Shown here in pieces: positions 8,890-18,752 of a stretch of 64,000 nucleotides of DNA. How positions within the stretch are numbered: the stretch's first letter is position 1; the number at the start of each line of letters is the position of its first letter. This stretch comes from Rhodococcus sp. B50 (lineage in GTDB: Bacteria; Actinomycetota; Actinomycetes; Mycobacteriales; Mycobacteriaceae), in contig NZ_WPAG02000003.1 in assembly GCF_013602415.1 (NCBI RefSeq), positions 1 to 64,000 on the forward strand, read 5' to 3'. Both the position numbers and the translations under genes were made by a program. The notes under the pieces are model-generated. The model did not search any database, was not told the DNA's origin, and saw only the letters and a list, made by a program, of their open reading frames with translations.

Positions 8890-10392
8890 TCAGCCGCTGA
8901 CAAAAAGGGCAACCAGGGCGATAACCACGGCACAGATTGTGAATGCAAGTATCATACGCTGCAGATTAGTATCTGAAATAGATTGCAGGAGTTGGCTGGA
9001 GGACGAGATTGATCGAATCGCGGCATCCGATTCATCCACCAGGTCGCTAGCAGATTTGTTCAACTGTTCGCGTAATTCTTGTCGAAGGTATTTAGGCGGA
9101 ACTTCAGCATCTGAACTATGTTGAAGTTGATTTACATCGATCAACGGGTCGATGCGGTGTCCGAAGTAGCTGTCTTTAGCGGTGAGGCGTGCGACATCTT
9201 TCGCGATGATCGTTGTATCATTTCCATCGGTCCAGAGAAATTCATTCAGACGCCGAGCCGTTCTAATCGATGATCTGTCCTGTGTGATCGAATCACGAAT
9301 ACTGCTGATCTCATGTCGATAGCGGTCGAGGAGTTGCGCAAGCGCCCAGACCCCTATCAATTCGGTGTGGTTACGAGAGAACGCGTCGACTAGCCCTAAG
9401 ATCGATGCTTGGCCAGCAGACCTGTCGGCACCTGTCACAGAATTGAGGTTATCGCGAGTCGCGGCGATCACGGCAACTCGCCGCTCTTGTGGCCCGTAGC
9501 TGTCACCAAGAGCGAAATAGTAATCGTTCCGGCTCTCGTAGCTCCACAGTTGGGTTGAATAGTCCAGGTCGACGGCTTGGAGCGCGTGTCGTCGGTCGCC
9601 AAATGGCTCGATGCCCTCGGTTACGAACAGTCTCATCGACGGTCGGTCATCTAAGGGGATGGAACCGAATCGGCCCACACCCATTCCGGACATCCATTCC
9701 CAGCAATGCGCTTCGAGGTATGCAATTTTCGTATCGACTGCCTCGCGCTTCAGAATGGACGGATATGCGACATGCATCGAGTAGTACGGGTTCTTTGCGC
9801 GTGACCATGGGTTTTTTGCGCGTACTGTGCCCATCGGTCCCGGAAGTCGAATGCGAACGTTTCGCACCTCATTTGGAAAGTCTTTTGAAAGGATCGGGCT
9901 GAAATCGCCATCTGAATCATGAGGAATGAACACCGCGACAATTAGCGTCACTGAAGGGGATGCCATCATGGCAAAGAGATGCACGGCTTCGATTGGATCT
10001 GGAACGTTCGAGTCTTTCACAGCCGAGCCAATGAACCGGTTTCCGGGTTTGGTGAACGTCGTTACGGACTGCCACGCACCGTATCCTGAAGATGACCTCC
10101 AGTTCGCAATTTTTCTTTTCAGGTCATTCTTGTATGCGGGGGGATTTACTGGCCAAGAATCGATAGCGCCATACAGTCGCTGTATCGAAGCCGGAGTGAA
10201 CGCTTCTGCAAGGATGAGCGCACCGAGTCGTACCGTCTCATCCTCTGCGAGGCGGGTTCGATCGTTCTCGGATTCAACGAATTGGTCGGGACGAGCTGCT
10301 TCTGCAACCAGCCGTTTCCGTTCCTCTGCGAGCGTCGTTCGTTGCCACCAACTCGGGATGGAGCCCTCACGGAGCGGTCCGGATCCTTGCAC
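8890..10392 (-). CDS. Unknown 500-residue protein with a C-terminal membrane anchor
   Basis: I do not recognise the family. The C-terminus (MILAFTICAVVIALVALFVS, ~480-499) is one strong transmembrane helix after a polar helical region with SDLVDESDAAIRSISSSSQL, suggesting a tail-anchored protein facing the cytoplasm. Upstream sections contain GKNPWSRAKNPYYSMHVAYP-like aromatic-rich sequence and a beta-rich middle (RRHALQAVDLDYSTQLWSYE). Base composition is clearly less GC-rich than its neighbours, a sign of separate acquisition. It stands alone between the McrBC remnant boundary and a TIM-barrel-like gene. The start is uncertain: a GTG at 10392 opens the frame, and a start some 20 codons later is possible. 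A defence role is suggested only by its neighbourhood. Confidence 0.6.
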   Translation of the reverse strand: MQGSGPLREGSIPSWWQRTTLAEERKRLVAEAARPDQFVESENDRTRLAEDETVRLGALILAEAFTPASIQRLYGAIDSWPVNPPAYKNDLKRKIANWRSSSGYGAWQSVTTFTKPGNRFIGSAVKDSNVPDPIEAVHLFAMMASPSVTLIVAVFIPHDSDGDFSPILSKDFPNEVRNVRIRLPGPMGTVRAKNPWSRAKNPYYSMHVAYPSILKREAVDTKIAYLEAHCWEWMSGMGVGRFGSIPLDDRPSMRLFVTEGIEPFGDRRHALQAVDLDYSTQLWSYESRNDYYFALGDSYGPQERRVAVIAATRDNLNSVTGADRSAGQASILGLVDAFSRNHTELIGVWALAQLLDRYRHEISSIRDSITQDRSSIRTARRLNEFLWTDGNDTTIIAKDVARLTAKDSYFGHRIDPLIDVNQLQHSSDAEVPPKYLRQELREQLNKSASDLVDESDAAIRSISSSSQLLQSISDTNLQRMILAFTICAVVIALVALFVSG

Positions 10393-10459
10393 CTGCGGAT
10401 AATAAGCCCTGGGTCTTCGGTGCGGTCGCGGTGGTGTGGGCGACAGCTCGGGTATGCCG

Positions 10460-11674
10460 TCAGGCGACCTTGCGGAAGCGGCCGTCGTGACGGCGGTGAT
10501 GCGCCACCGTCCGGATTGCGGTCAGCGGGGCCAGGTCGACCCGGCAGACGCCGGGGTCGGTAGCGGCGATGCGATTGACCTTCTCAGCAAGGCTCACCGC
10601 GGCATCCGCCTGATCGGCGAGGTGGTGCCATTGCCACACCGGCTGCGGGATGGTGTCGAGATGGGCGAGGGACAGGGCGCGACTGACCACGGCATGAGCG
10701 CGGGCATCATGGAGCATGGCTGTCCCGGCAGGCGGGCAACACCGCTGGTCGGTGCACAGCACATCACGCCACAGGGTCCGGTGTGCATGTAGCGCCGCCA
10801 CCGTCTTGGCCGGCACGCTGTGACCGAGAGCGCGAACATAGACCGGCCGGGGTCCCGGGCCGGTGCCGGACGGTGGACGTCGATGTTCGGTCATCTTCGA
10901 TTGCAGGTCGCACTTCTCTCGCCAGCCGATACCGGTTTCGTACCCGGCGGCCCCGGCAACGACACACGCCTGACCCAGGACTCCTTGTTGCCAGGCCAGC
11001 ACCGGATACTTCGGGCGTAGCCGTTCGATCATCAAGATCAGATCTATCAGGCGATCGGCGGGTTTGACTCCCGCGCCGACCTTCGAGGTTGCCAACGCAA
11101 CCTCGGCGGGGGCAAGCATGTCCAGCGCCGACAGCACGGGGGCGAGCGCTTTCGGTCCCTGTACCGGATGCAACAGTCGCCATCCGAGCGCGAACACCGC
11201 CGTCACCGGCAGCGCGAGGCCGCTGCCATCCAAGTACCGTCGGGTAGCGCGCCACAGCTCGGCCTGCACCTCGATCCATTCACTGGTCGGTTTCTCGAGA
11301 TGGACGTACGGCGGAATGATCGCGGTCGCACCATGGGCGATCTGGTGCTCGATGCTGCGCTCGATCACCGCGTGTCGCCGCGCCGGGTGGTGCAGGTCCC
11401 CTGGTGTCATCCGGGCGGGGTCGGCGAAGGGCAGTTTCGCCCACTTGTCCTCCGGATGCTGCCGATCCTGCAGATAAAACGTCTGTGGATCGATGAGCAG
11501 CGGCACTCCGGCACGACGGGCGATGGCGGCGATCTCCGAGCCACCGACCGGGGTGTGGGCGTCGACGACGATCCGACTGGGCACCGCGGCGGCGCGGCAG
11601 GTGCCGCCGAGCCCGTACAGCCGCCGCAGCAGGGCGGCATCGTTGACTGTGGCGCGAATCAGCAGTTCAGTCAT
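10460..11674 (-). CDS. Unknown protein, possibly TIM-barrel-like, divergent from an Xre/RES pair
   Basis: The product has 404 residues starting MTELLIRATVNDAALLRRLY. Repeated strand-helix units (SRIVVDAHTPVGGSEIAAIA, VPLLIDPQTF, TAIIPPYVHL, LPVTAVFALGW, AEVALATSKVGAGV, YPVLAWQQGVLG) suggest a TIM-barrel fold. A Cys/His-rich patch (CTDQRCCPPAG) could hold a metal and loosely recalls the zinc site of tRNA-guanine transglycosylases. I do not consider that homology shown. The C-terminal 100 residues are helical and basic. It is divergent from the antitoxin gene at 11791, with an AT-richer 110-bp spacer. Function unknown. Confidence 0.6.
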   Translation of the reverse strand: MTELLIRATVNDAALLRRLYGLGGTCRAAAVPSRIVVDAHTPVGGSEIAAIARRAGVPLLIDPQTFYLQDRQHPEDKWAKLPFADPARMTPGDLHHPARRHAVIERSIEHQIAHGATAIIPPYVHLEKPTSEWIEVQAELWRATRRYLDGSGLALPVTAVFALGWRLLHPVQGPKALAPVLSALDMLAPAEVALATSKVGAGVKPADRLIDLILMIERLRPKYPVLAWQQGVLGQACVVAGAAGYETGIGWREKCDLQSKMTEHRRPPSGTGPGPRPVYVRALGHSVPAKTVAALHAHRTLWRDVLCTDQRCCPPAGTAMLHDARAHAVVSRALSLAHLDTIPQPVWQWHHLADQADAAVSLAEKVNRIAATDPGVCRVDLAPLTAIRTVAHHRRHDGRFRKVA

Positions 11675-11790
11675 GATGCTCTCCTCGTATCCCCACTAGA
11701 GTAGCAGCGAAATACGAAATTGAATCCGCAACTTGCACCGCAACTGGGTATGCAGCATGATGATGCTATGACGGAAAGGGCACGTCGGCG

Positions 11791-12156
11791 ATGACCGACC
11801 GCGGCAGGCGAGACACCGACTCCGGCGGTTCGTTGACCTACATGCGGGTGATCGAGGAGGTCACCCGGTCCGGGATCACTCAGACCGAGCTGGCCCATGC
11901 CGTGGGCGCCAGCCCCCGGTCTGTGCAGAACTGGGCAAGCGGCCAGAACACGCCCCGGGGCAAGTCGGTGGAGAAATTGCTCGATTTGCGAGCGATCGTC
12001 GATCTGCTGAACGATTCGTATACCGAGGAAGGCATCGGCATCTGGTTGCACTCGCGCAACCGCAACCTCGATCTGCAACGCCCGATTGACCTGCTCGTCG
12101 AGGGACGGATCGACGAGGTCCTCGACGAGGCTCGCTGGGTCGCGGGAGGCATGTAA
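11791..12156 (+). CDS. Xre/MbcA-type antitoxin of a RES toxin
   Basis: The 121-residue product has an N-terminal HTH (GITQTELAHAVGASPRSVQN, then WASGQNTPRGKSVEKLLDL) followed by an MbcA/ParS-like C-terminal toxin-binding part: WLHSRNRNLDLQRPIDLLVE, GRIDEVL. The arrangement is the standard one for Xre-RES modules, where the antitoxin binds the operon promoter and neutralises the toxin. The RES gene begins 2 bases after the stop. An in-frame ATG at THYMRV is a possible shorter start, but the longer one keeps a clear SD-like region. Confidence 0.85.
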   Translation: MTDRGRRDTDSGGSLTYMRVIEEVTRSGITQTELAHAVGASPRSVQNWASGQNTPRGKSVEKLLDLRAIVDLLNDSYTEEGIGIWLHSRNRNLDLQRPIDLLVEGRIDEVLDEARWVAGGM

Positions 12157-12158
12157 CC

Positions 12159-12755
12159 GTGGACTCCCTCGCTGTCCGACTGTCGCAGGCGACACCAACG
12201 CAGGTTTCCGGCACTTGGCAGCGGCACGTGCCGTTCCGGTACGCGCACGCCGCTCTTGACGGACGTGTAGCCCTCGGGCGGTGGGGTACCGCGGACGGAT
12301 TTCCGGTGCTGTACCTGGGACAACCGCGGAACTCGGTGATCGTCGAAGCATACCGACACCTGGTCGACCCGATCGACGATCCGGCGATCGCCGCAAACAT
12401 CGCCCCGCGGGTGCTGGTGACCGCCACCGTGGCCGTCACCGAGATCCTGGACCTGCGTACCGCCACGAACCGGACATTGGCGGAACTGTCGATGGCGCAG
12501 CTTCAGTCTCCGCCCCGAGATCGTCGCGCCTACGCCGCCTGCCAGAACGTGGCCGCCGCCGCGCACCAGCTCGGATTTCACGGCCTCATTGCCCCTGCCG
12601 CGACGGACATGGGACACACCCTGGCCTTGTTCACCGACCTGCTGCCGCCGGAGGAAGAACCCACCGCTGTCACCCAAGAGCCGTGGATGCAATTGCCTGC
12701 CGACCCCCGCAAGCCCGGCCAAGGACGGCTTCGGATCGTCCGAGACATCAACTGA
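12159..12755 (+). CDS. RES-domain toxin (NAD+-consuming, MbcT-like)
   Basis: The GTG at 12159 sits 2 bp after the antitoxin stop with GGGAGG inside the antitoxin's last codons, indicating coupling. The 198 residues show RES hallmarks: FRYAHAALDGRVALGRW (the conserved R...GRW/Y region), PVLYLGQPRNSVIVEAYRHL (Y-L-x...E, the catalytic Glu region), and later AAHQLGFHGLIAPAATDMGH with the conserved Ser/Thr region. RES toxins degrade NAD+ (MbcT of Mycobacterium tuberculosis is an NAD+ phosphorylase). The C-terminus is a slightly longer acidic tail than usual. Full-length and apparently intact. Confidence 0.85.
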   Translation: MDSLAVRLSQATPTQVSGTWQRHVPFRYAHAALDGRVALGRWGTADGFPVLYLGQPRNSVIVEAYRHLVDPIDDPAIAANIAPRVLVTATVAVTEILDLRTATNRTLAELSMAQLQSPPRDRRAYAACQNVAAAAHQLGFHGLIAPAATDMGHTLALFTDLLPPEEEPTAVTQEPWMQLPADPRKPGQGRLRIVRDIN

Positions 12756-12923
12756 ACAGTCCGCCCACACTCGCTGGCGTCGGTTCCACACCGAGAACCA
12801 GTAGAGGTGGCGCTCGATGGCCCCTAATGCGTAACCGTCAGCAATCCACGATTCCCAACCGTTCTCATCTCCGCGAGTAGGCCTCCGTAGCTGGGCGCCT
12901 ACGGCACCTATCACCCGCTCGAT

Positions 12924-15900
12924 TCAGTCCATTTCGAACCCGGCCTGATCGAATTTGAGGACGGTGGCGTTCTCGCTGACCGTGCGGATCTTGTTCTCGT
13001 CGAATCCGTTCGGCGTGGTGGCCGTGATCTCGACGCGCACTTCGAGGTGCACCCCTTCGGCGGCGGCGAGGTGCTGGATGATTTCGTTGGTGATCCTGCT
13101 GAAGTCGCGGGCGTAGAAGTCCGGGTGCAGGGCGGTGGACCCGAAGAATCGGGTTCTCGCCGCCGGCGCGGTCTCCCCTGTTTCATTGCGACTACCCGTG
13201 CGTGTGCCCGTGGTGGTCTGGACCGTCGCACCGCCAATCGGTGAGGTGTCCTCGTCACCGCCGGGGTGATCACCCTCGCGCTGAGATGCGCTCTCATCCT
13301 TGGCTGCCTCGTGCTCGGCGATTTCGCGTGCGCGTTGCGCCTCGGCACGGTCAGGCTGGACCAGCAGCAGCGCATCGGTGATCTGCGGCACGCTCACCTG
13401 ATCGGACGGCAGCACCAGTCCGAGATAGTTCTGTCCGTCCCAGTCCACAGCCAGCGCGAAACCGGTCTGCTGCCAGTACATCTCGCGAGAGACCGACAGC
13501 ACCCCCTCTTCGAGGACGGTGCGATCACGCAGCCTCGCCAGATACGGGTAGGTGGTGTAGTAGTCCCACAACTGGCCGAAGCTGATGTGTCCCTCGCGGT
13601 CCCAGGCGGCCTTGAGGGTGCCGGACAGGTCGTGGCGGATCAGACCGGCGCTGCGTTGGAGGGTCAGCAGCGATTCGTTACGTAGCTTGGCGGCGGCGCG
13701 GGCGGCCAGATCGGTGGTGGTGCCGTCGGCCTTGAACGCTTCGATCTCGAGGCGTTTGGTGGCATCACGCTGGGTGGGAGCGAGCACCCAGTGATAGGTC
13801 TGCAGCAACCGGTCGGCAACGGCCTGATTGTGGGTGGCGACCCGGTCGACGGCCTGCTGGCGTTGCGCGGCAGTGAGGTTCAGGTCCTTATCGGCGTTAT
13901 CGCGGATGTAGGACCAGGCCAGAAAGTCCCGAACCGCACTGTCGAGTTCGGCCCAGCGGGCGTCATCGGCGGCAAGGAAGGCGACCATGTTGCGGTGGGC
14001 GCGGGCGGCACTGCCGCGGTGTTCGGTGACGTCTTTCGCCCAGATCGCCGCCGGGGAGTCGGCCTTGGCCTTGCGGTTGTGCAGATGCGCGGGCGGCACG
14101 ATCACCAACCGCACCTCCGGCACGTCCGGCACATCCGCCGATGAGTCGGGGGCAACGTGCACGCCGGCGAAGCCGTCCGTCGCGGTCTTGCGGTGCTCCT
14201 GCAGGCGGCGCACGACCTCGGCCCACACGTCTTCCTTGTGGAGGCGTTCGGCGTGGTCGCGAGCGGTGCGGGTGGTGTTGGCTTGGGTGTCGTACCAGTA
14301 CAGCGACCCGGAGTTGTAGAAGTAGGTGGCGGTATTAGCCAGGTGGTTCAACGCCGAATGGAAGTTGCCCGGCACATCCCCCGGCAGGGCGGTGCCGAGG
14401 AAGATCCGCTGCTTGTCCAAGCCCTTGTGCGCCGATGTCAGCGTCGGGGTGGCCCCCATGAACACGGTGCGAGCCAGGCGCTGGGTGGTCAGGCGTTGGC
14501 CGAGCAGTTGGTTGGTGTTGTCGACCTGGGCGGGGGCGGAGTTCGGTCCGTCGACGTCGGTGTCGATCAGGGCCTTCCACTGGTCGTCGAGGTACTGGGT
14601 CAGTTCGGTGACGACCTTGTCGGCGCGCAGCGGGATCGAGCCGGGCATGATCAGCGGGGCGGTGTCGTTCTCGCGCCAGAGCTGACCGACGATGACGTTC
14701 ATCAGCCGCAGCACACCGCGGGTGCGCTGGAACCGCTCCAAGGTGGACCAGTCCTGATACAGCCGATCGAACAGTTCGGGGTGGATCGGATAGGAACGGC
14801 GGATGCGTTCCTCATAGTCCAATTCGCGGACCTCGCGAGGGAATTCGCCGCTGTTCTTGACGTAGAACGCCACCATCGCCTTGGCGGTGGCGTTGATCTT
14901 CGCCAGGGCGGTGCTATCCGGGGTTTCGAACAACCGGCGCCGGACGATGTGGAAGCTTTCCTCGGCGTTGGCGGCGCGCCACTGCTCGGCGACACGGCCG
15001 ACGGCCTTGCGCAGCATCTTCAATGCTTCGCGGCCGTTTTGCCCGCCGACCTCTTCCTCGTCACCGACGTACTCGCCGTCCTTCATCTCCGCCGAGGCGG
15101 GGATGGAGATCAGCACCAACGTGCCAGGCACGGCCTTGGCCGCCTCCGTGAGGGCTTGGGCGAAGGTGAACTGCGCATCGAAGGTGCCGTCGGGTAGCTC
15201 CTCGTGGCCGAACAACAAGCGGGCGTAGGCCACCCATTCGTCGATAAGGATCACCGACGGGCCGAACCGCAGGAACAGCTCGCGCAGTGCTTCACCGCTC
15301 GGGTTGAGCCGGTTGGTGTCGGATTCGGCGACCATCGCATAGCCTTCAGGGCCGCCGAGATGCCAGGCCAGCAAACCGCCGATGGTGTTGATGCGGGTGC
15401 CATCGGGCATCACCTTCACCGCACCGGCCTTGATCTGGGTACCCACCAGCGCCACCCGCCGGGCAGCGGGAAGCTCAGTGCCGGCGAGCAGATCCTGGAC
15501 TTCCTGCGGATAGTCCACCAGCGGCCGGCCGGACGCCAGATGCCATACCGCCAGCATGGAGTGGGTCTTGCCGCCACCGAAGTTGGTTTGCAGGTTGATG
15601 ATCGGCGCCGCATTCGGGTCACCGGACAGGCGCCGCATCGCGGGTACGAGCAGATCCTTCAAGCCTTCGGTCAGATAGGTGCGGGCGAAGAACTCCACCG
15701 GATCGGTGTATTCAGGATCGCCTTCACCGCGGGAGACCATCGCCAGGTCCGCGGCAAATTCGGCCGCGTGGAAGTTGCCGCTCTGCACATCCTGATGCGG
15801 GCTGAGCACCAGCCGCCACGGCTCGAGACCGTCGGCGCCGACCTCCGCCGCCGCAGAGGTCTTGACAACCTTGCGGTCCTGCTTCTCCGAATTCAGACGC

Positions 15901-16340
15901 ATCAGCTCGATCCGTGAGCGCCGGGCCTCATCAGCCTGATCCGGAGCCCCAATCGCACGCGGGAACCGCTCGGCGGTATCGAGCGCCCGGTAGGCATCGT
16001 CGGCGGTGAACGATCCGTTGTGCGCCCAGGTGTTGCGCACATCCTTGAGTTCCGTCGCCCAGGATTGCTCAGTGCGGGAGAGATGATCGGTGAACGGATA
16101 CCACCCTTTCTGGATCTGGTTGGGGATCTGCTCGGTGATCATCCGCAGCCCGTTCTGCGGGTCGGTACGCACATAGGTCTTCGCCGCACCGGCACCCTTG
16201 GTCTTGTCCCGCGCCGCCAGGAGCGCCGTCCAGTCCCCGCCCTCCAGTTTCTTGGCGAGCACGTAGGTGTGGAACTCGTCCAGCGCGGGACCGAGAAGCT
16301 CGAAGATCCGACCGATCCGGTCGCGGTTGCTCACAGCCAT
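12924..16340 (-). CDS. DUF499 AAA+-type ATPase of a methylase/helicase defence module
   Basis: The product has 1138 residues. Its N-terminal part (RIFELLGPALDEFHTYVLAK) resembles Swt1/DUF499 proteins. Walker A NFGGGKTHSMLAVWHL lies at ~255 and Walker B SVILIDEWVAYARLL at ~362, followed by the conserved VLISIPASAEM region. The C-terminal ~150 residues carry a Gln/Thr-rich linker and a beta domain (EVRVEITATTPNGFDENKIR). DUF499 proteins (COG1483) recur beside DUF1156 methylases and SNF2 helicases in bacterial defence islands; their exact role is not known to me. The gene begins 12 bp after the methylase stop and is the last of the minus-strand operon. Confidence 0.85.
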   Translation of the reverse strand: MAVSNRDRIGRIFELLGPALDEFHTYVLAKKLEGGDWTALLAARDKTKGAGAAKTYVRTDPQNGLRMITEQIPNQIQKGWYPFTDHLSRTEQSWATELKDVRNTWAHNGSFTADDAYRALDTAERFPRAIGAPDQADEARRSRIELMRLNSEKQDRKVVKTSAAAEVGADGLEPWRLVLSPHQDVQSGNFHAAEFAADLAMVSRGEGDPEYTDPVEFFARTYLTEGLKDLLVPAMRRLSGDPNAAPIINLQTNFGGGKTHSMLAVWHLASGRPLVDYPQEVQDLLAGTELPAARRVALVGTQIKAGAVKVMPDGTRINTIGGLLAWHLGGPEGYAMVAESDTNRLNPSGEALRELFLRFGPSVILIDEWVAYARLLFGHEELPDGTFDAQFTFAQALTEAAKAVPGTLVLISIPASAEMKDGEYVGDEEEVGGQNGREALKMLRKAVGRVAEQWRAANAEESFHIVRRRLFETPDSTALAKINATAKAMVAFYVKNSGEFPREVRELDYEERIRRSYPIHPELFDRLYQDWSTLERFQRTRGVLRLMNVIVGQLWRENDTAPLIMPGSIPLRADKVVTELTQYLDDQWKALIDTDVDGPNSAPAQVDNTNQLLGQRLTTQRLARTVFMGATPTLTSAHKGLDKQRIFLGTALPGDVPGNFHSALNHLANTATYFYNSGSLYWYDTQANTTRTARDHAERLHKEDVWAEVVRRLQEHRKTATDGFAGVHVAPDSSADVPDVPEVRLVIVPPAHLHNRKAKADSPAAIWAKDVTEHRGSAARAHRNMVAFLAADDARWAELDSAVRDFLAWSYIRDNADKDLNLTAAQRQQAVDRVATHNQAVADRLLQTYHWVLAPTQRDATKRLEIEAFKADGTTTDLAARAAAKLRNESLLTLQRSAGLIRHDLSGTLKAAWDREGHISFGQLWDYYTTYPYLARLRDRTVLEEGVLSVSREMYWQQTGFALAVDWDGQNYLGLVLPSDQVSVPQITDALLLVQPDRAEAQRAREIAEHEAAKDESASQREGDHPGGDEDTSPIGGATVQTTTGTRTGSRNETGETAPAARTRFFGSTALHPDFYARDFSRITNEIIQHLAAAEGVHLEVRVEITATTPNGFDENKIRTVSENATVLKFDQAGFEMD

Positions 16341-16352
16341 GACAGGTTCCTT

Positions 16353-18752
16353 CTAGGTGTCCAGCATCAGCTGGGTAGAGGCGGTGCGGGATTCGGCGAC
16401 GATGTCGTTCCATGCCGTACCGAGGGAGTTGAACTCGATCGCCACCTGGGTACGCTTCGAGTCCTCGGCGATGGTGAACAGCAGGAACGCCAGTTCCTTG
16501 CACAAGTCTCGATCGATCGACTCCGGTACCCGGGACAACAACGCCGCAGCGACCGGTACACCCTTCTCCGTCAGAGCGCGAGACAGGTGCATCACCACTT
16601 CCCACGTGCTGATGTGCGGGTCGGCGGCCGGATCGTACTCTTTGTCCGAGTAGATCTCCCCCAACGCCTCGGGGGAGAGTAGCGCAACCTTGCCAGCACG
16701 ACTGGTCAGAATGCCGGACCGTTCCAAGTGTTCGAGGGAAGCGTTACGGGCACGGGCCATGTTGTCGGCATCACCGAACATTCCAGCGTCGAACCCGTAC
16801 TGGCGGAACCATGCGATCGCGAACCGAGTGTCCGGGTCGAAGTCGCCTTCCTGCTCCGCTAGGACCTCGTCGAGGATCTCATTAATTCGGGCTAACGCGG
16901 CACGCACCGTCATCTTCGACCCGTCGTCTGTCAGCACACCCGAGAATCGGGAGAACACAGCCATACCTGGACCAATAGCTGCCTGTGGCAGATCCACCGG
17001 GGCGATCGCACCTTGTTGAAGTTCACGCAATGCGCCAGGCAGCTCATCTTTTAGCGCGTTAATGAACCCACGACGATCAATAGTCGGAGCGTTGTCGGGC
17101 CTAGCTTTAAGGGCAAGAACAATCGATGAGGCAAGGGCATTCGTGCCAGCACCGATCATTCGGCTACCCATCTCGCTTCGAACTGGCCATGTGGCTGCCA
17201 CCGTCCAACCCGCACGAATCATGCCCTCCAAAAGGGTTTCCCATCCCGTCGAGGCCTCACCCTTGGAATCAATTTCTTGTTGCTTGAAGGCGTAATACAC
17301 CGTCATAGGAAATTCCGAAATGGCAGCTTTACGCGCATTTGCAAAGACTCTCCGAAATCCATTTTCGAAGAACTGGTGAGCACCTTCTCTTCCGTTGTGC
17401 CGGTACGGATTCGCAACAAGTTCCTCGGCTTTAGGAACAAGCATCGTACTTAGCAACGAGGGATATACGGGGCGGAGAGACTGACGTAGCCACACGTAGA
17501 AGAAGTCGGACAGGTCCGAGTATCCAATATTGTCGTAATAAGGCGGATCGGTCGAAATAACGTATCCGGCGCCAATCCGGTCTTCAGCTGTAGCCTGCCG
17601 CGCCTCCGATTTTGACGCATCGGGTACCCCCAACGTAGTTAGCGTTTCGAGAACCTCGCATTCCGACTGAAGAACTGCTGGAAATCCTCCGCCAAAGTTC
17701 TCCAGAGGATGAGCTTCGGCGTAGTCCCATGTCAGTGGAATCGCCTGGCGCTGGAACGATCCGCGGAGCCGATCCATTCCTGTTTCCCAGGTGCACATTG
17801 TATTGTTGCGAGCTGTCGATTTCGAAAGGGTGAAACCCAGATAGGTTGTCACTGCGTCCGCGTAGGCCGCTGCTCCTGTGCCGTTTTCTTCGAGAGGGAC
17901 ATCTTCGGGGATCCCGGCAGTAAGCGCGTCCGCATGAATGCGTTCACGAACTTCACGGACTAGGTCGCTGAAGGTAGTAAGGGCCGTGAGCTGACGTGGG
18001 GTAAACAAGTCAGCGAAGGTCGTCAACCCATACGGCGGGGTCCAAATGTCCTTGGGGTGGTAGCCAAGTTCCTGATCTGGCACGTCTCCAGGTCGATCGA
18101 CCTGTGCTGTTATCTCATGCTCTGGTGTCGGTGCCAAGTAAATCCGTGTGCGCTTCCCTTCAGCTACGGTCGCCATGAGCTGTGCACCCATCCGTCCCGA
18201 CCGGCCTTCGGATTTGATGTGTTCTCGATCAACAGCTGCCCCACAGCCGATACACACTGCGCCCGTGCGCTTGACTGTGCCGTCGTTGTCCTTCGTTGGC
18301 GCCTTTTTGGGATCGTGGGCAATAGTGAATTGGACCTTGCCGTCCACAACCGTGGGGACGACATAGGCTTCCTTGTTCTTTTTCTTGCCAAGCCACCAGG
18401 AGCGAACGAGGGGCATCGCGATCCCGCAGGCAGGGTTGGGACAGGTGACGGTGCGAGCCCAGATCCATGCAATGACGGTGGCTTGCGATCCGTCCGGCAG
18501 TTGCGCCTTCGGATACAGGTGGCCGATACGTTTTTCGGCTTCATCGCGTATCCACTGTCCGTAGCGTCGAACATCTTCGGCGAGTCCCGTTGCCCGGGGC
18601 CATGTGGTGATTAGAGCGTCTGCAGCACCGGGATACACCGGGGGCCGTCCGGCGAACTTCGGGGGGATCTGAATTAGGGCTTTGTTAATGAGCACCGCGA
18701 CCGGATTGAGGTCGGAGGCGTGAGCTTCGAGGCCGAGGCGTTGAGCTTCTAG
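16353..18752 (-). pseudogene. DUF1156 adenine-specific DNA methylase, 3' part (split by IS1380 copy B)
   Basis: This carries the last 800 codons of the methylase. It begins in the CTAG target site (LEAQRLGLEAHASDLNPVAV); a residual ATG at 18695 could start a 780-residue fragment. A zinc ribbon (CPNPACGIAMPLVRSWW ... CIGCGAAVD) and the methyltransferase motif IV STDPPYYDNIGYSDLSDFF (DPPY type, N6-adenine) are intact. The fragment lacks the N-terminal domain and most of motif I, so it should not bind AdoMet as it stands. With the IS and one CTAG removed the gene is a continuous 932-residue frame (20843 to 16353). Part of the middle is less GC-rich than its surroundings. Confidence 0.9.

Noticed and set aside
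14157..15197. Long plus-strand frames opposite DUF499 and the SNF2 helicase (e.g. 14157-15197, 22331-23590)
   Set aside because: Mirror frames of well-supported genes with motifs on the other strand; no SD or domain.
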